Assembly (NCBI GenBank): GCA_029204225.1
Contig: CM055110.1
Location: 37,590,960-37,654,959 of the forward strand
From: Diphasiastrum complanatum
Lineage: Eukaryota; Streptophyta; Lycopodiopsida; Lycopodiales; Lycopodiaceae
Direction: 5' to 3'
DNA: 64,000 nt
In this document: positions 45,614 to 56,733 of the stretch, piece by piece
Layout of the letters: each line of letters starts with the position of its first letter
How positions within the stretch are numbered: position 1 is the stretch's first letter
Program-made: the position numbers and the translations under genes
The notes under the pieces: model-generated
Told to the model about the DNA's origin: nothing
What the model saw: the letters and a program-made list of their open reading frames with translations, nothing else
The model's database searches: none

Positions 45614-47768
45614 TCAGAGATCTCCATCCCATAGTTCTTGGACGGTCTTATAAGGCCCACTGGTAGGATTGCAAAACATCTCTGCAAGGACTATCCGCCG
45701 TTGCTCAATTCTACTTATTTCGTTCATGTCATCTTCAGATAGCTCCCAGCTGAATATTTCAAAGTTTTCTGCAACTCGTTTTGGATTGAAGCTTCTGGGC
45801 AGCACAATGGCTCCAGTCTGCACTCCCCAACGTAATGCAACCTGAAGAGGAAAATCGTCACTATGACATACTTGAAATTTGAATTAAGAAAAATAGACGG
45901 ATGGTCCTTGGTATATTATCAACTCAGGTAAATATATTCCATTTGTTTACTTCAAGCCTGTGAAAGTGCAAAATGAAAATGACTGAAGTAATTCTAGAAT
46001 ATCACCTGAGCTGGTGTCTTCCCATGCTTTTTAGCAATGCTTTCAACAATAGGATTAGTTATGACATCCTTTGTACCATAAAAAGACCCTGGAGATCCAA
46101 GTGGTGACCACCCACTCACAAGAATCCCCTTGGCATCACAAAATGGTTTCAGTTTCTTTTGTTGCCATACGGGATGCCTCTCAACCTGCATAAGATTAGA
46201 TAAGCAGCTGAATCTTGTCAAAATATCAATGTGATGACCTTATGCAGTATTCAGACATTCCAAACCTTAAACTGATGCCACGTCCAGTGTAATTGCATAT
46301 AAGAATGCAATGCTTTTAAGAACGCAAGGTATAAAACCATCCACTAATCTAGATGCAAAATTTACTGAAAAGTGTCTCAAGAAAATAGTACAAGCCTTTC
46401 TCCTACTTAAAAAATGTTAAAGTTTATCAGAGTAAGGGATTTTATTCCATCAAATACGTGAACTTTCAAGTGAGCAGATTCTATTTTGAAAATGCTTCTT
46501 AGTGTCATCAGATACCTGATTGACAGATGGAACAATCTTCGCATAGTCAAGTAAGCTTGTCAATTTTTCTACCGTGAAGTTACTGACACCAATGGCATGG
46601 ACTAGTCCTACTTGTACACAACTTTCCAGAGCTTGCCAAGTTGCCTTGATGTCAAGAGGTAGAAAGTCATCTTCTTTGACCTGGAATTCCAAACCCTTTT
46701 TGAACTTCAAAGGCCAGTGGATTAAGTACAGGTCAATGTATTCCAGCTGCAAAAGACTGAAACATCATTTAATCACTAGGCTGAAAGTCAAATGGCAAGG
46801 GCTTCTTGCGGAGGTTCATACTAAACACGCAAACCAGTAGACATAATTTGATAAAAGTATGCCAAAATTACATTCAAAGGATTTTCAAGTCATTTGTCCA
46901 TTTGGATCCACTAATAAGACACTTGATAATCCTTAATATACACTTTGCAATACTGGCCTATCCATGGCAGTAAACTTTCACATAATTCAATTACTTCCAG
47001 ACCTCATGCTAGGTTTTGAAAAGCATGTATCCACAAGCAATTAAATTTTTAAAAAGAACGTAGTACCTGAGACTCTTCTTTACTGTTGATAACACATCTT
47101 CAGGTTCATGTTCTGAATTCCACAATTTAGAGGTGATAAACACCTCCTCTCTTCTCACTAGCCCACTCTTAAACGCTTCGGCTAAGGCTTCACCTAGAGC
47201 TGCTTCAGTCCCATAAATGGTGGCTGTATCAAAGTGCCTGTAACCCACCTACAAACACATTCAAATCATTCTAAATGACATATAGCCACTTTGGCACTGT
47301 TGCTACAAGGCTGTAGATCATTACCAAGAAAACAATCAATAGTTTCCGAAAATCATCTTCGCATAAGAAATTTAGTGGTCGTGGTATATTATCTTGCTAC
47401 AAACAGCAATAGTCTCTTTCGAAATTGCTAGTTGAATTTCAAACTTCCTAAGTTCAACTGAAATTACTTCCTGCTATGAACGTGTTGTGAAAGAGAAAGA
47501 CCACCATAGTGAGGAAACTCAGAACGTGACTAAATTACTCTCCAATGAGAGAGCGCTTAAAATTTAATGTGCAGACACTGCTCACAGGAACAACGAATCC
47601 GATATCAGATGGACATGAAAGAAGAAAAAGCAAATTTGGTGAGAATCCGACCTTGATGGCCTGCAGGACAGCTTCAACAACATGTGATCTATTACCTCCC
47701 AGGCCCAGCCCAATTGCAGGGATAGATTTCCCTGTGCTCAGGAGAAAGTTTAGCACAGTAGACGCCAT
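45614..47768 (-). CDS. AKR4-like aldo-keto reductase, copy 4
   Basis: Exons 47652-47768, 47067-47248, 46516-46756, 46006-46185 and 45614-45841, the same lengths and phases as copy 3, encoding 315 aa. Compared with copy 3 I saw one amino acid change (Ile in RRIVLAEMF) and a few synonymous changes; introns are also nearly identical apart from a deletion of about 45-50 bp in intron 3. The catalytic tetrad is complete and the cofactor motif is LPRSFNPKR. Both duplicates look functional, so they probably make interchangeable cytosolic NADPH-dependent reductases. The duplicated segment runs from about 45540 to 48430, without the retroelement block found downstream of copies 1 and 3. Confidence 0.92.
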
Positions 47769-47775
47769 TTAACTA

Positions 47776-48430
47776 AGAGCAGAAGGATATCTGAAGTGCA
47801 TAAACTAAAATACTTATAGTAATATTAAATAAGATCCGTGTCCAAGAAGCTTTCTTTTTGTTGTGGGCCTTTAGGGTTTGACTAGAAGAGCAGAAGGATA
47901 TCTAAGTGCATAACTAAAATACTTATAGTAATATTAAATAAGATCCGTGTCCAAGAAGCTTTCTTTTTGTTGTGGGCCTTTAGGGTTTGACTAGAAGAGC
48001 AGAAGGATATCTGAAGTGCATAACTAAAATACTTATAGTAATATTAAATAAGATCCGTGTCCAAAAAGCTTTCTTTTTGTTGTGGGCCTTTAGGGTTTGA
48101 CTACAAGAGCAGAAGGATATCTGAAGTGCATAAACTAAAATACTTATAGTAATATTAAATAAGATCCGTGTCCAAGAAGCTTTCTTTTTGTTGTGGGCCT
48201 TTAGGGTTTGACTAGAAGAGCAAAAGGATATCTGAAATGCATAACTAAAATACTTATAGTAATATTAAATAAGATCCGTGTCCAAAAAGCTTTCTTTTTG
48301 TTGTGGGCCTTTAGGGTTTGACTACAAGAGCAGAAGGATATCTGAAGTGCATAAACTAAAATACTTAATAGTAATATTAAATAAGATCCGTGTCCAAGAA
48401 GCTTTCTTTTTGTTGTGGGCCTTTAGGGTG
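47776..48430 (-). repeat. six-unit 110-bp tandem repeat upstream of AKR copy 4
   Basis: Units begin near 47776, 47887, 47996, 48106, 48217 and 48327, spaced 109-111 bp, and start about 8 bp from the ATG. The units are the same family as at copy 3, with alternating ACTAG and ACTAC junctions suggesting that a two-unit block was duplicated. Similarity to copy 3 stops at the end of the array. Confidence 0.92.
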
Positions 48431-48459
48431 ACATTTATCTTTGCATCTTGAACCAAAAA

Positions 48460-48880
48460 ATTCACTTCCAAATGCAAAACTTCAAAAGGTTTGAAATGTG
48501 TGATGATGGACTTTTGAAGACAAATCTTGTAAGTCCTTGTGAGGCTCCAAGCCTCATGCATCTTTCCACAAAGAAAACACCTTTCCTTGGATTTGTCCTT
48601 CTTTCCCTTGAAGACACATGTTGAAGCTCCACCTCCTTTGCAATGACTCGCTCCCTCTGCACTTTGAAATTGAAGCTCTATCCTTCACCTTAGCCCCCTT
48701 GCTTTGGTTCTCCTTGGATGGATTGGTCTTCATTTTGTAGCATCTTGAGACAAAATGATCTCTCTTGCCACAAAGGTTGCATTTAGGATCCTTACTTGCC
48801 TCCAATAGGTTGCCACCTATTGATGCCATGATGAGGAAGTAAAACCTATTGATATGACTTTTCAAAATGTAATTTGTGAC
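48460..48880 (-). pseudogene. copia-type gag zinc-knuckle fragment
   Basis: The minus-strand frame from Met 48829 (MASIGGNLLEAS) has CNLCGKRDHFVSRC, a perfect CX2CX4HX4C knuckle, followed by a Lys-rich stretch. A frame change near 48650 leads to a second Cys-rich piece CFLCGKMHEAW, which has lost the pattern. The knuckle normally ends gag; no protease follows because the AKR promoter array begins at 48430. Confidence 0.6.
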
Positions 48881-50539
48881 TCTCAAGAAACTAGTCATTC
48901 AACAATCTAGAAGGATCTACACAAGATCTAGACCACAAATTTTGAATCATATGTCTTTCAACTTAGTCAATTGGAAACTAATCTTTGCTTTGATCACTAA
49001 GACAAAAGAACTCTATCAAATCACAAAAATCAGATCCAAACACCCCTATTGGACTCAACAAATACCAATGACTGTTCTTCTTGAGAGTTGGAATGGATCT
49101 ATGGGTTTTGTTTCGAATACTTGAAAAACAAACTTAGTCACTTCTTTTGGACTCACTCTTAACCCAAATAATATCACTCTTGAGACTTGGATTGAATTTG
49201 ATTTGATTTGACAACAAATTAAACCACTAATTTTCACACAAAAAAGGATCTACACTAGATCACAAAAACTTGACATGTATACTTGATTAAAACACACAAT
49301 GATCAGATCCAATCACCCCTTTTGGAATCCCTCTTGACCCAAAGAATCTCACTCTTGAGATTTGGAATAGACATGAAATGGTTAACATCTAGAGATTCAC
49401 AAAGATTCCAATCATGTATGAACACTCAAATATGGACTCCTCCCTGTTCTAGACTCCCAATGGGATCACAACTTGACCCTCACACTCTCACAAAGAAAGT
49501 TGAATAGATCTTATTTGAGTTTCATACATATAATGTCAAAGTTTTGCTCAAAAAATTGAATTCATTCACCCCTATTGGACTCCACCAAGCACCAATGACT
49601 CTACCTCTTTAGAGTTGAAATGAAATTCAAATTTTCAGAAATGTGATGCTTCTCTCTCACTAAGATATGTGCTTACAAGAGCTAATTCCACTTAGCAAGA
49701 TTTGATCACAATGAATAAGACAATTTTTCCACCAAAGTCAAGAATTGAGTTACTAGTTCTTGCCCTCTACAAAGGAAGGATCTCTTGAAAATTTTGGATC
49801 AACCACAACACATATGCCTCACTCACATTTATGACTTTAATTAAAGTCAAAAACACGTTCACACACTTGAGTAGGGGTGAACAATGTGACTTGTATCTCA
49901 AATTTTTCTCCTAATACTTGCCAACAATTCTTATCACCTTGTATTGGTAGATTTTGCCTTTATGAGTGTTTGTGCTTTAGAAATTCACTAAGATTTCACT
50001 TGGAGGACTGATCCAAGAGTGTCTTCTAGCATTTAGATGCTTCTAGACTCAGCCCTTTCACTCTTGAACAAATCTAGAATGAAGGTATAATGGATTTCAA
50101 TCTCTCCCCTTGCAAATCACTCCTTAATCTTTGGTTTATAGCACTCTTTCTCTCTCAACTTCAATGTACACTCAAAAAATCAGAGAATCAAATTCAATGT
50201 ACTGTAAACAAGCTCTAATCCATCTATATGATTGATCTAAACCAAGAACAAATCAATGGAATAGAAACAATGCAAGTGAAAGCTTGAAAAATGCACTAAA
50301 TTGACTCAAAATTGGGTGTATGGAGCTCAAAATGCACCAAACTGAATTTTACTGTCCAAAACAGGTCTTGTACGGACCCACACGTGTGGAAAGTACACCT
50401 GCAGCCCAGAGAAAGATTTGGTACAATTATGATGGTTCTAGCTATCTATTCAACCTCGCTACCTCAATATTAGCTTGTTTCCAAAAATCTGCCAATTTGG
50501 GTATAGCTTAGATCAATGCCTTAAATGCACTTGTACTTG
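48881..50539 (-). other. interior of a copia element, not recognisable as coding
   Basis: Lies between the PBS at 50540 and the zinc-knuckle fragment. A segment starting CACCCCTATTGGACTC and ending near GAGAGTTGGAATG is repeated about three times (49042, 49312 and 49567), roughly 260 bp apart. AT-rich with no intact gag capsid. Confidence 0.45.
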
Positions 50540-50551
50540 GCTCTAATACCA
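50540..50551 (-). other. copia primer binding site
   Basis: Minus strand TGGTATTAGAGC directly after ...TACTTTGACA, a canonical LTR end. One base differs from the initiator tRNA-Met PBS. Confidence 0.75.
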
Positions 50552-51367
50552 TGTCAAAGTACAACAAAATGGACCAAGAATATATCTGAATCAGATCCAC
50601 AAGTGTGATTGGATGTTAGATTAGATCAACCTATCAATCTACACAAGATTAGATAGCATTTAGATCAAATCTAGATGAATAAATCTAACAAGAACAATCA
50701 TTATTGATCAAAACTTGTACTTTTTGGTTTCACACGTGTGAAAACCTGTCAGAGTATGGACATTAGGCTGAGAATAAATTATACTAAGCTTAGAACCCAA
50801 TCAATGCATAAAAACACAAGACAAATAGAGAGAAAACACTAGAATTGCTCCAAAACCAAGATTTAGCTTCCATGTCAATTATGGCCAAATGAGCCACCAT
50901 ATATACACAAGAGTTGATGCTTACTCAGATGATTTGGCACATGTGAGAGTGCTTGATCATCAAAGGATCCACCAATAATCATCAATATGGCACATGGACC
51001 AAGTTTCCTAACTTATAGCCACCTCTTTTGATTTTAGGCAATTTTCCTAATTTATAGGGACTTGCACAAATATCTACTACAAGTTGGATCTCACCTACTA
51101 CTGATGTTTTCACACATGTGAGAAGCCCTTGGCACGTGTGATATCACTCCTATCCATGTGAAATAGCTTTTCCTACCAATAAAATGATGCCAAGTGGCAT
51201 ATAGCTAGAAAACTAGATTTTGGCCATTTTAGCCACTAGATCTCAAATAAAATGGTATGTACAACTTATATGACTCATCTAAATGATAAATGCATTTATT
51301 TAACACGTGGGAACATTCTCCACACATGTCTTATGATGATATGTACTACTCATAATGGTATTCACAA
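50552..51367 (-). repeat. copia LTR (right edge tentative)
   Basis: Begins TGTCAAAG on the plus strand next to the PBS. It contains the palindrome CACACGTGTG (50732-50741) in a longer GTTTCACACGTGTGAAAAC context, and related CACACATGTG and CACGTGTG words near 51113 and 51135. The right edge is placed at TTCACA near 51367, before CACTA coding sequence starts, without a partner LTR to confirm it. Confidence 0.55.
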
Positions 51368-51379
51368 GATATGATCAAG

Positions 51380-52560
51380 TTAGCTTTTGCCAATTTTAAC
51401 ACCTTGTGCATGTTGTATGGCCTAGATTTGCCAGCTCTCACCGCATCTCGGATCTCTGATTTGAGGTGGCTCATCATGCTTCCCATGTGTCATCCCATCC
51501 ATATTCGGTCAAATTCCAAATCAGGGAAGAGGACTGGAAATTCTCTATACAACTGGTCAATGACATAATTCTTTTCCTTATCACTTTGTTTGCGCCAGTC
51601 CTTGAAAATGTCCTTGTTGAAGACCACATGCGTGAGTTGCCTCATGCTAGTGATGACGCGACCACTGCGATCATCCTCCACTATGTGCTTCTCCACATCC
51701 ATGTCATAGGATGAGAAGATGTTAGCTGATGGAGAGATGGCAAAGGGAGTGTCAAGAGGTGTGTAGAAGTTTACTACAATGGGAATGATTCGGGGAGGAG
51801 TTTGAAGGTGATCACGAGAAGAGTGGGGAGGGTTATGAAGAGGAAAAACTTGGGGAGGAGATTTAGTGGGAGTGTAACCAACATGGGTTTGAATGAAATA
51901 AAAAATGGGTGGAGTTGCCTGGCAAGAGGGATCACGGTGCCATGGAGACCCCCATAGAGGACGTGGCTATCGAAGAAGGAAAAATGTGAGAATAGAGTGT
52001 GGGGGTATCGGGATAATCAGGTGTGATAGATGCAGGAGTCAAAGTATCATGAGCCATCCGCATTGCTTTTTGAATTAGGGTTTCTCAAAGTAAGGAAGAC
52101 CTACAACGAGGCTTGCTAGATGGATGTGCTGGACTCGAGGCCGCATGAAGCATGACATCATCGGCTTCACTGCCACAACAGGAGCCGCCGCTGAGGTGAC
52201 TCCTCCTACGATTGCTCTTTTCCCGACCGGAATGTGGGAAAGAGGCACTGACATTAGAGTGCGTAGGGGAGGGACTCCCGCCGGATAGACCCTCGTGGAA
52301 GAGAAAAATACCTCGGTTGGAGGGTTGTGGGGATTGGATCTCCTCAAAACGAGATGATGTGGACAAGCTACCTGAACAACGTGCATCCCAACAAGCCCGT
52401 ATTCTCTCCATGATTCTGCCTACACGCGAGGGAGACATCACATCCATATAACTGAGGACTTCATCATCACTCATGGATGAAAAATGGGATGACTCGCGAC
52501 TGTGGCCAAATCTCTGGCTTGGAGAGGATACAATTGGGATAATCTCTGCAAGCAATAAAA
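51380..52560 (-). pseudogene. CACTA TNPA-like (Ptta/En/Spm) gene, copy A, truncated
   Basis: From the right: SPSQRFGHSRESSHFSSMSD and DEVLSYMDVMSPSRVGRIME (52530-52400), a Ser/Pro-rich variable part, then RVITSMRQLTHVVFNKDIFK, a KNYVIDQLYREFPVLF block (51640-51500) and, after a frame change, MMSHLKSEIRDAV. The same order appears in copy B, and the RxRxxL..IDQL..F pattern resembles the plant Ptta/En/Spm transposase family, the DNA-binding partner protein of CACTA elements. The C-terminal part found in copy B is missing because the sequence meets LTR DNA near 51370. Confidence 0.65.
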
Positions 52561-52856
52561 ATATATTTTCAGAATATACAACATGTAGAATTAAGTAGTG
52601 CAAGAAATAAATTTAAATACGTGAGTTAAGGGTTTAGGGTAGAACAAAAAAAATGATTCTTTGCATTCATCCATAATTGACACTTTATAATAAATAAATT
52701 AAAATATCTACATGGTTTTAGAGCCAAATACATTTCAATTACATGACTAAGATTCAAGATTACATATAAAACTAGTTGCATTGAAAATGATAGATGTAAA
52801 AACATGTACACAAGTGTCTGTAAGCATGGAAATGAGAGCTATAGAGCCAAAAAACT

Positions 52857-54300
52857 AGCTAGAACTATCTGATTCCTCATCATCATCTCCGTCATGTGGA
52901 CCTTGTTGTTCCTGCACGCGCAAGACACATGAATTAGTCTTCCGAACAATCGTATGGGAGTGAGAGAGAATAGCAAGTTTGAAAACATAAAATGGATTTC
53001 ATGTCGTACCTGAGGAGTAGCATCCAAGTTTATACGCATGTCCTGCCTTTCCAATAACTTGAGTACTGCCTGAGTACCATGGGAATACGCAAACATATAC
53101 TCATCATGTGTGGCAGAACGCCCCACGGCAGACCGTTGCACAAACATTCCAAATTTTGATCATATAAAGAGAGCATTTTATTCCAACGTGTCTTACAAAA
53201 AACTCCTAAGAGCAAAAAAAAAAGAAACAATCAATAGTCAAATAACACAAATGGATATAGGGCAGACTTACAAAGTGGGCTCAAAAATATCCCTCGCCGC
53301 CACTGCCCAAGTGAGAAGCCCACGTGGTCTCTAGTCTGCCTCTCGCTGCTGTCTGAAGCGTTCTAGATCATCTCGATACTCTTTCTTTACATACTTCCAA
53401 CCCTTTTTCTCCACGTTGGAATGCATGACTCTCTTAGCTTTCACTACATCTTGGATCTCCGATTTGCGGTGGCTCATTACAACTCCCATACGGAACTCAC
53501 TACACAGCTGGTCAATGACGCGATTCTTGCGGTCATCGTTGACATCGTGCCAGTCATGAAAAATGTCTCTAGGAAAGTGGATATACAAGAGCTCCCTCAT
53601 GCGCGTGATGACCCTCTTACCACAGTTATTCTCAATGTGACCATCCTTGTCTATGTTATACGACGGCGGGATGGTAGTTGGTGGTAATGTGGCCCTGGGA
53701 GTATCTACGAGGGTGGCCTCCGGTATGGGAAATGTGGCCCTGGAAGTGTCTATGGGGGTGGCCTCAGGTATGAAAGATGCCCTGCCAATGAGAGAATACT
53801 GATGTTGTCGGGTATCGAGGAGAGAATAGCCAATGGGGGGCGTCAGGATGGGAGAATATATAGGAGGTACTGGATGGGAATGGGCTGAAAATCCCATGGT
53901 GAAACGTGACCCCACGACATATAGCCGGGAGGAAATGACTCAGTAGCAGTGGGTCTAGAGGGAGGAAAAATGTGAGGGGTGAAAGTGGGTCCGTGCTAAG
54001 AATCTGAGATGTGACAGATGCAGGAGTTGTAGTATCGTGTGACGTACGTGCTGCCTCCTGGGTTAGTGTATCTCGCAGTAGGGACTCCCCTTGACGAGAT
54101 GCGCTACGCGGACGTGCAGGACGCATGACCCCATTGGGGATATCAGGGTCATCGCCACATCCTCCACAACAGGAGACACCGAGGTGGCTCCTCCTCCTCT
54201 CTCGAGAGTGTCAGGAGGAAGCACTGGCAATAGTGCCAAGGGCGGGGGTGCGATCCTCGTTAAAGTGACTCTCACGGGAAGGGGAAACATGTGACTAGTC
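52857..54300 (-). pseudogene. CACTA TNPA-like (Ptta/En/Spm) gene, copy B, main part
   Basis: A 194-aa exon (53915-53331) holds GKRVITRMRELLYIHFPRDI, DRKNRVIDQLCSEFRMGVVM, a SHRKSEIQDVVKAKRV block and KKGWKYVKKEYRDDLERFRQ. Upstream, 54290-53916 is Pro/Ser-rich and in changing frames. Downstream, probably after introns, 53190-53010 carries KTRWNKMLSLYDQN and, one frame off, RSAVGRSATHDEYMFAYSHG and ERQDMRINLDATPQ, then a short last exon (52915-52857) ending DGDDDEESDSSS. In CACTA elements such proteins bind repeats inside the element to regulate it. The N-terminal part lies at 55960-56140, separated by a copia relic. Confidence 0.65.
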
Positions 54301-54403
54301 TACACGAGGAGTGGACTGAATCTCATTGGTCAATGATGTGTACTCTATTGTAAAACGGCAGGGCGCGTGAGTGGTAGCGGAAGCTCGAGGATTGAGTGTG
54401 GCG

Positions 54404-55440
54404 TGTAGAAACAAAAACGCAACAGTTATCAGCAGAATTATTCAAGTAGAACAATTCATACAGAATGCACAAATGAACGACGCAATAGTGAGACAAAAAT
54501 TGCACTCTGATTAATATCAACAGTGAGTACAATAGCTTGAAAAAATAACTTCCGCTTACTGAGTGTGATAACACTGGCTACAATAAACTCTAATTAAAAG
54601 AGAAATTCAATTAACACTTACATAGCTTGATTTAGCTAGTATATATATTTACAAGTGTCGAGAGAAATATTTTATGCCTTAACTGCCATTTACTCAGTTG
54701 GTAACCGCCCTTAGGATATTTGTTTCTCCAGCTGTTTTAGGGTTGATGATAAGTTGGCGACGTCGGTCTGCCAATGTAGCAAAAACATGAAGAACCCAAA
54801 AAACCTGAAGGTGCTCTTTAGACTGAAGGTATGCAACTCCTGAAGGTGCCCTTAGACATCCTCAAGGCGCTTGTAGATTGAAGGAAGCGAAGATGGCAAA
54901 AAAGACGAAAAAGACAAAAAATACAAAGGTGCCTTTAGAATGTTTTCTAAGGCATTCTGGCTAGCCTTATACTGAAGGTAGTGAAGAAGCCAAAAAGATG
55001 AAAAAAGTCAAAGGTACCTTACACTGAAGTTTTAGCGAAGAAGGCGAAGGTGCCTTGGATTAAAAGGCAGTGAAGAAGACGAAGGTGCCTTAGACTAAAT
55101 GCAGTGAAGAAGACGAAGGTGCCTTGGATTAAAGGCAGCAAAAAAACCAAAAAAGACAAAGGTGTCTTAAAAATGACTTCTAAGACATTCTGGCCACTTG
55201 GCCAGTGTGTTGCATTTTTCGCGAGTGCGAAAAGACGAAGGAGGCAAAAAAGCAAAGGTGTCTTAAGAATGGTTTCTAAGGCATTCTGGCCACTTGGCCA
55301 CTATGTGCCTAAAAATGGTTAAGGCAAAAAATCTTAAAAGAAAAAAATGCGAAGGTCCGAAAATATGTAGTCGGCTTTCGGTTTTCAGGATGCTCATTAC
55401 TTGAACGATTTGTTTAAGACTGAACATAAGAAATCTAACA
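54404..55440 (-). repeat. 3' LTR of a copia relic
   Basis: Starts (minus strand) TGTTAGATTTCTTATG at 55440, directly next to the polypurine tract TAAGGGGGAG (55441-55450), and ends ...TGTTTCTACA at 54404, about 1037 bp. It contains a degenerate tandem series of AAGGCACCTTxGxCTT words (54790-55320). Related to the fragment at 15062-15540. Confidence 0.75.
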
Positions 55441-55800
55441 CTCCCCCTTAATGTGGATCCTGAAAAGCTTTGATCTTCAGATTTACCATATCGTTAAATC
55501 TAAAATGTCGCTCCTTTGATAGAGCCTTTGTGAAGTAATTTGGTGCCATGTAGTTTGTTCTGCAGAAAACCATTTCTACTTCCTTGCTCACTTTCTCTCT
55601 AAGGTAATGATACCTGATTTCTATATGTTTGCTTCGAGAGTGAAATTTCGGATTGAGAGATAGCGCTATTGTGCTTTGATTGTCACAATAGATTGTTGTA
55701 CGAAGTGGTTGTGCAAGATTCAGGTCTGCAATCAGTTGCCTTAGCCACATCGCCTCTTTGGTTGCATTGGTGGCAGCGATGGTATTCAGATTCCGTTGAT
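55441..55800 (-). pseudogene. copia RNase H C-terminal part
   Basis: Reads ATNATKEAMWLRQLIADLNL, IYCDNQSTIALSLNPKFHSR, SKHIEIRYHYLREKV, a VEMVFCRTNYMAPNYFTKAL stretch and a normal end before the polypurine tract. All are standard copia RNase H blocks, and no lesion was seen in this part. It is joined at about 55800 straight to LTR sequence on its upstream side, so everything from gag to the start of RNase H has been deleted. Confidence 0.85.
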
Positions 55801-55952
55801 GATAATAAAGAAGAAGGTGCCAAAAAATGGTTAAGGCAAAAAATCTTAAAAGGAAAAAATATGAAGGTCTGAAAACATGTAGTCGGTCTTCGGTTTTCAG
55901 GATGCTCATTACTTGAACAGTTTGTTTAAGGTCAAGCATAAGAAATCTAACA
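55801..55952 (-). repeat. 5' LTR fragment of the same copia relic
   Basis: Begins TGTTAGATTTCTTATG at 55952 and matches the first 150 bp of the 3' LTR, then breaks into RNase H. Flanking bases (TACTC right, TGGCG left of 54404) do not match, so no target-site duplication is left. Confidence 0.75.
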
Positions 55953-55959
55953 TACTCAA

Positions 55960-56140
55960 CCAATCGAGAGGAGCTACGAGCCTCGCGTCAAGCCCTCAAG
56001 TGCTGTAAGATCCTATCCTGTTGCAAGGAAGACAACTGATCAAGGTAGCCAATGAGCTCACTCTCGCTCATGGAGAAAGACGGGATGACCTGCGACTATG
56101 GCCTGACCTCTGACTAGGGGATCCATTATCTGACATAATG
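55960..56140 (-). pseudogene. CACTA TNPA-like gene copy B, N-terminal part
   Basis: From Met near 56138: MSDNGSPSQRSGHSRRSSRL, then after a 1-base shift MSESELIGYLDQLSSLQQ and REARSSS. It parallels the start of copy A (SPSQRFGHSRESSHFSSMSD). The copia relic separates it from the rest at 54300. Confidence 0.6.
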
Positions 56141-56204
56141 GGTGTAATGGAATACGAGAGATAAATACTACAAACAACCAATGGGAGTCTCAAAATTAGT
56201 AAGA

Positions 56205-56648
56205 AAAAAACCTCCACTGATTTCCACCCCACTTATCATCAGATTCATGAATAAAAGTACAGATTTCTTTTAGGATGTATAGATCTGTTTTCATAAATCA
56301 GTAAGCATGAAACATAAATCAGGATACTATGAATCAGGGTAGCATGAACTGGTAAACATGAAACATAAACGAACGGCATCACACACACACCCTAAACCTT
56401 AAAACCTAAGCACACATGAGGAGAAAAAAAAAGAAAGGTCATAGTAGAGTGCTAACCTAAACTCCCGAATAGCACGGTTACATCCTTTTCCAGAATGTCA
56501 TCACATGCTCCCTCCCTATAACGTTTGGGCTTTCTTGTGGAACTAATCGTCCAACAAGAAACAATTGAACCACTTCTTTAACGGAAGAAAAATAAGAGCT
56601 ACACACCTTCCTAGAATTCGGAGTGCTGGTTACCTTTAACTCTTTCAT

Positions 56649-56733
<85 letters not shown>

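Noticed and set aside
52085-52603. Overlapping frames on both strands near 52.1-52.6 kb
   Set aside because: Only the minus-strand frame with SPSQRFGHSRES and MSDDEVLSYMD has a homolog in copy B; the plus-strand frame is a shadow.
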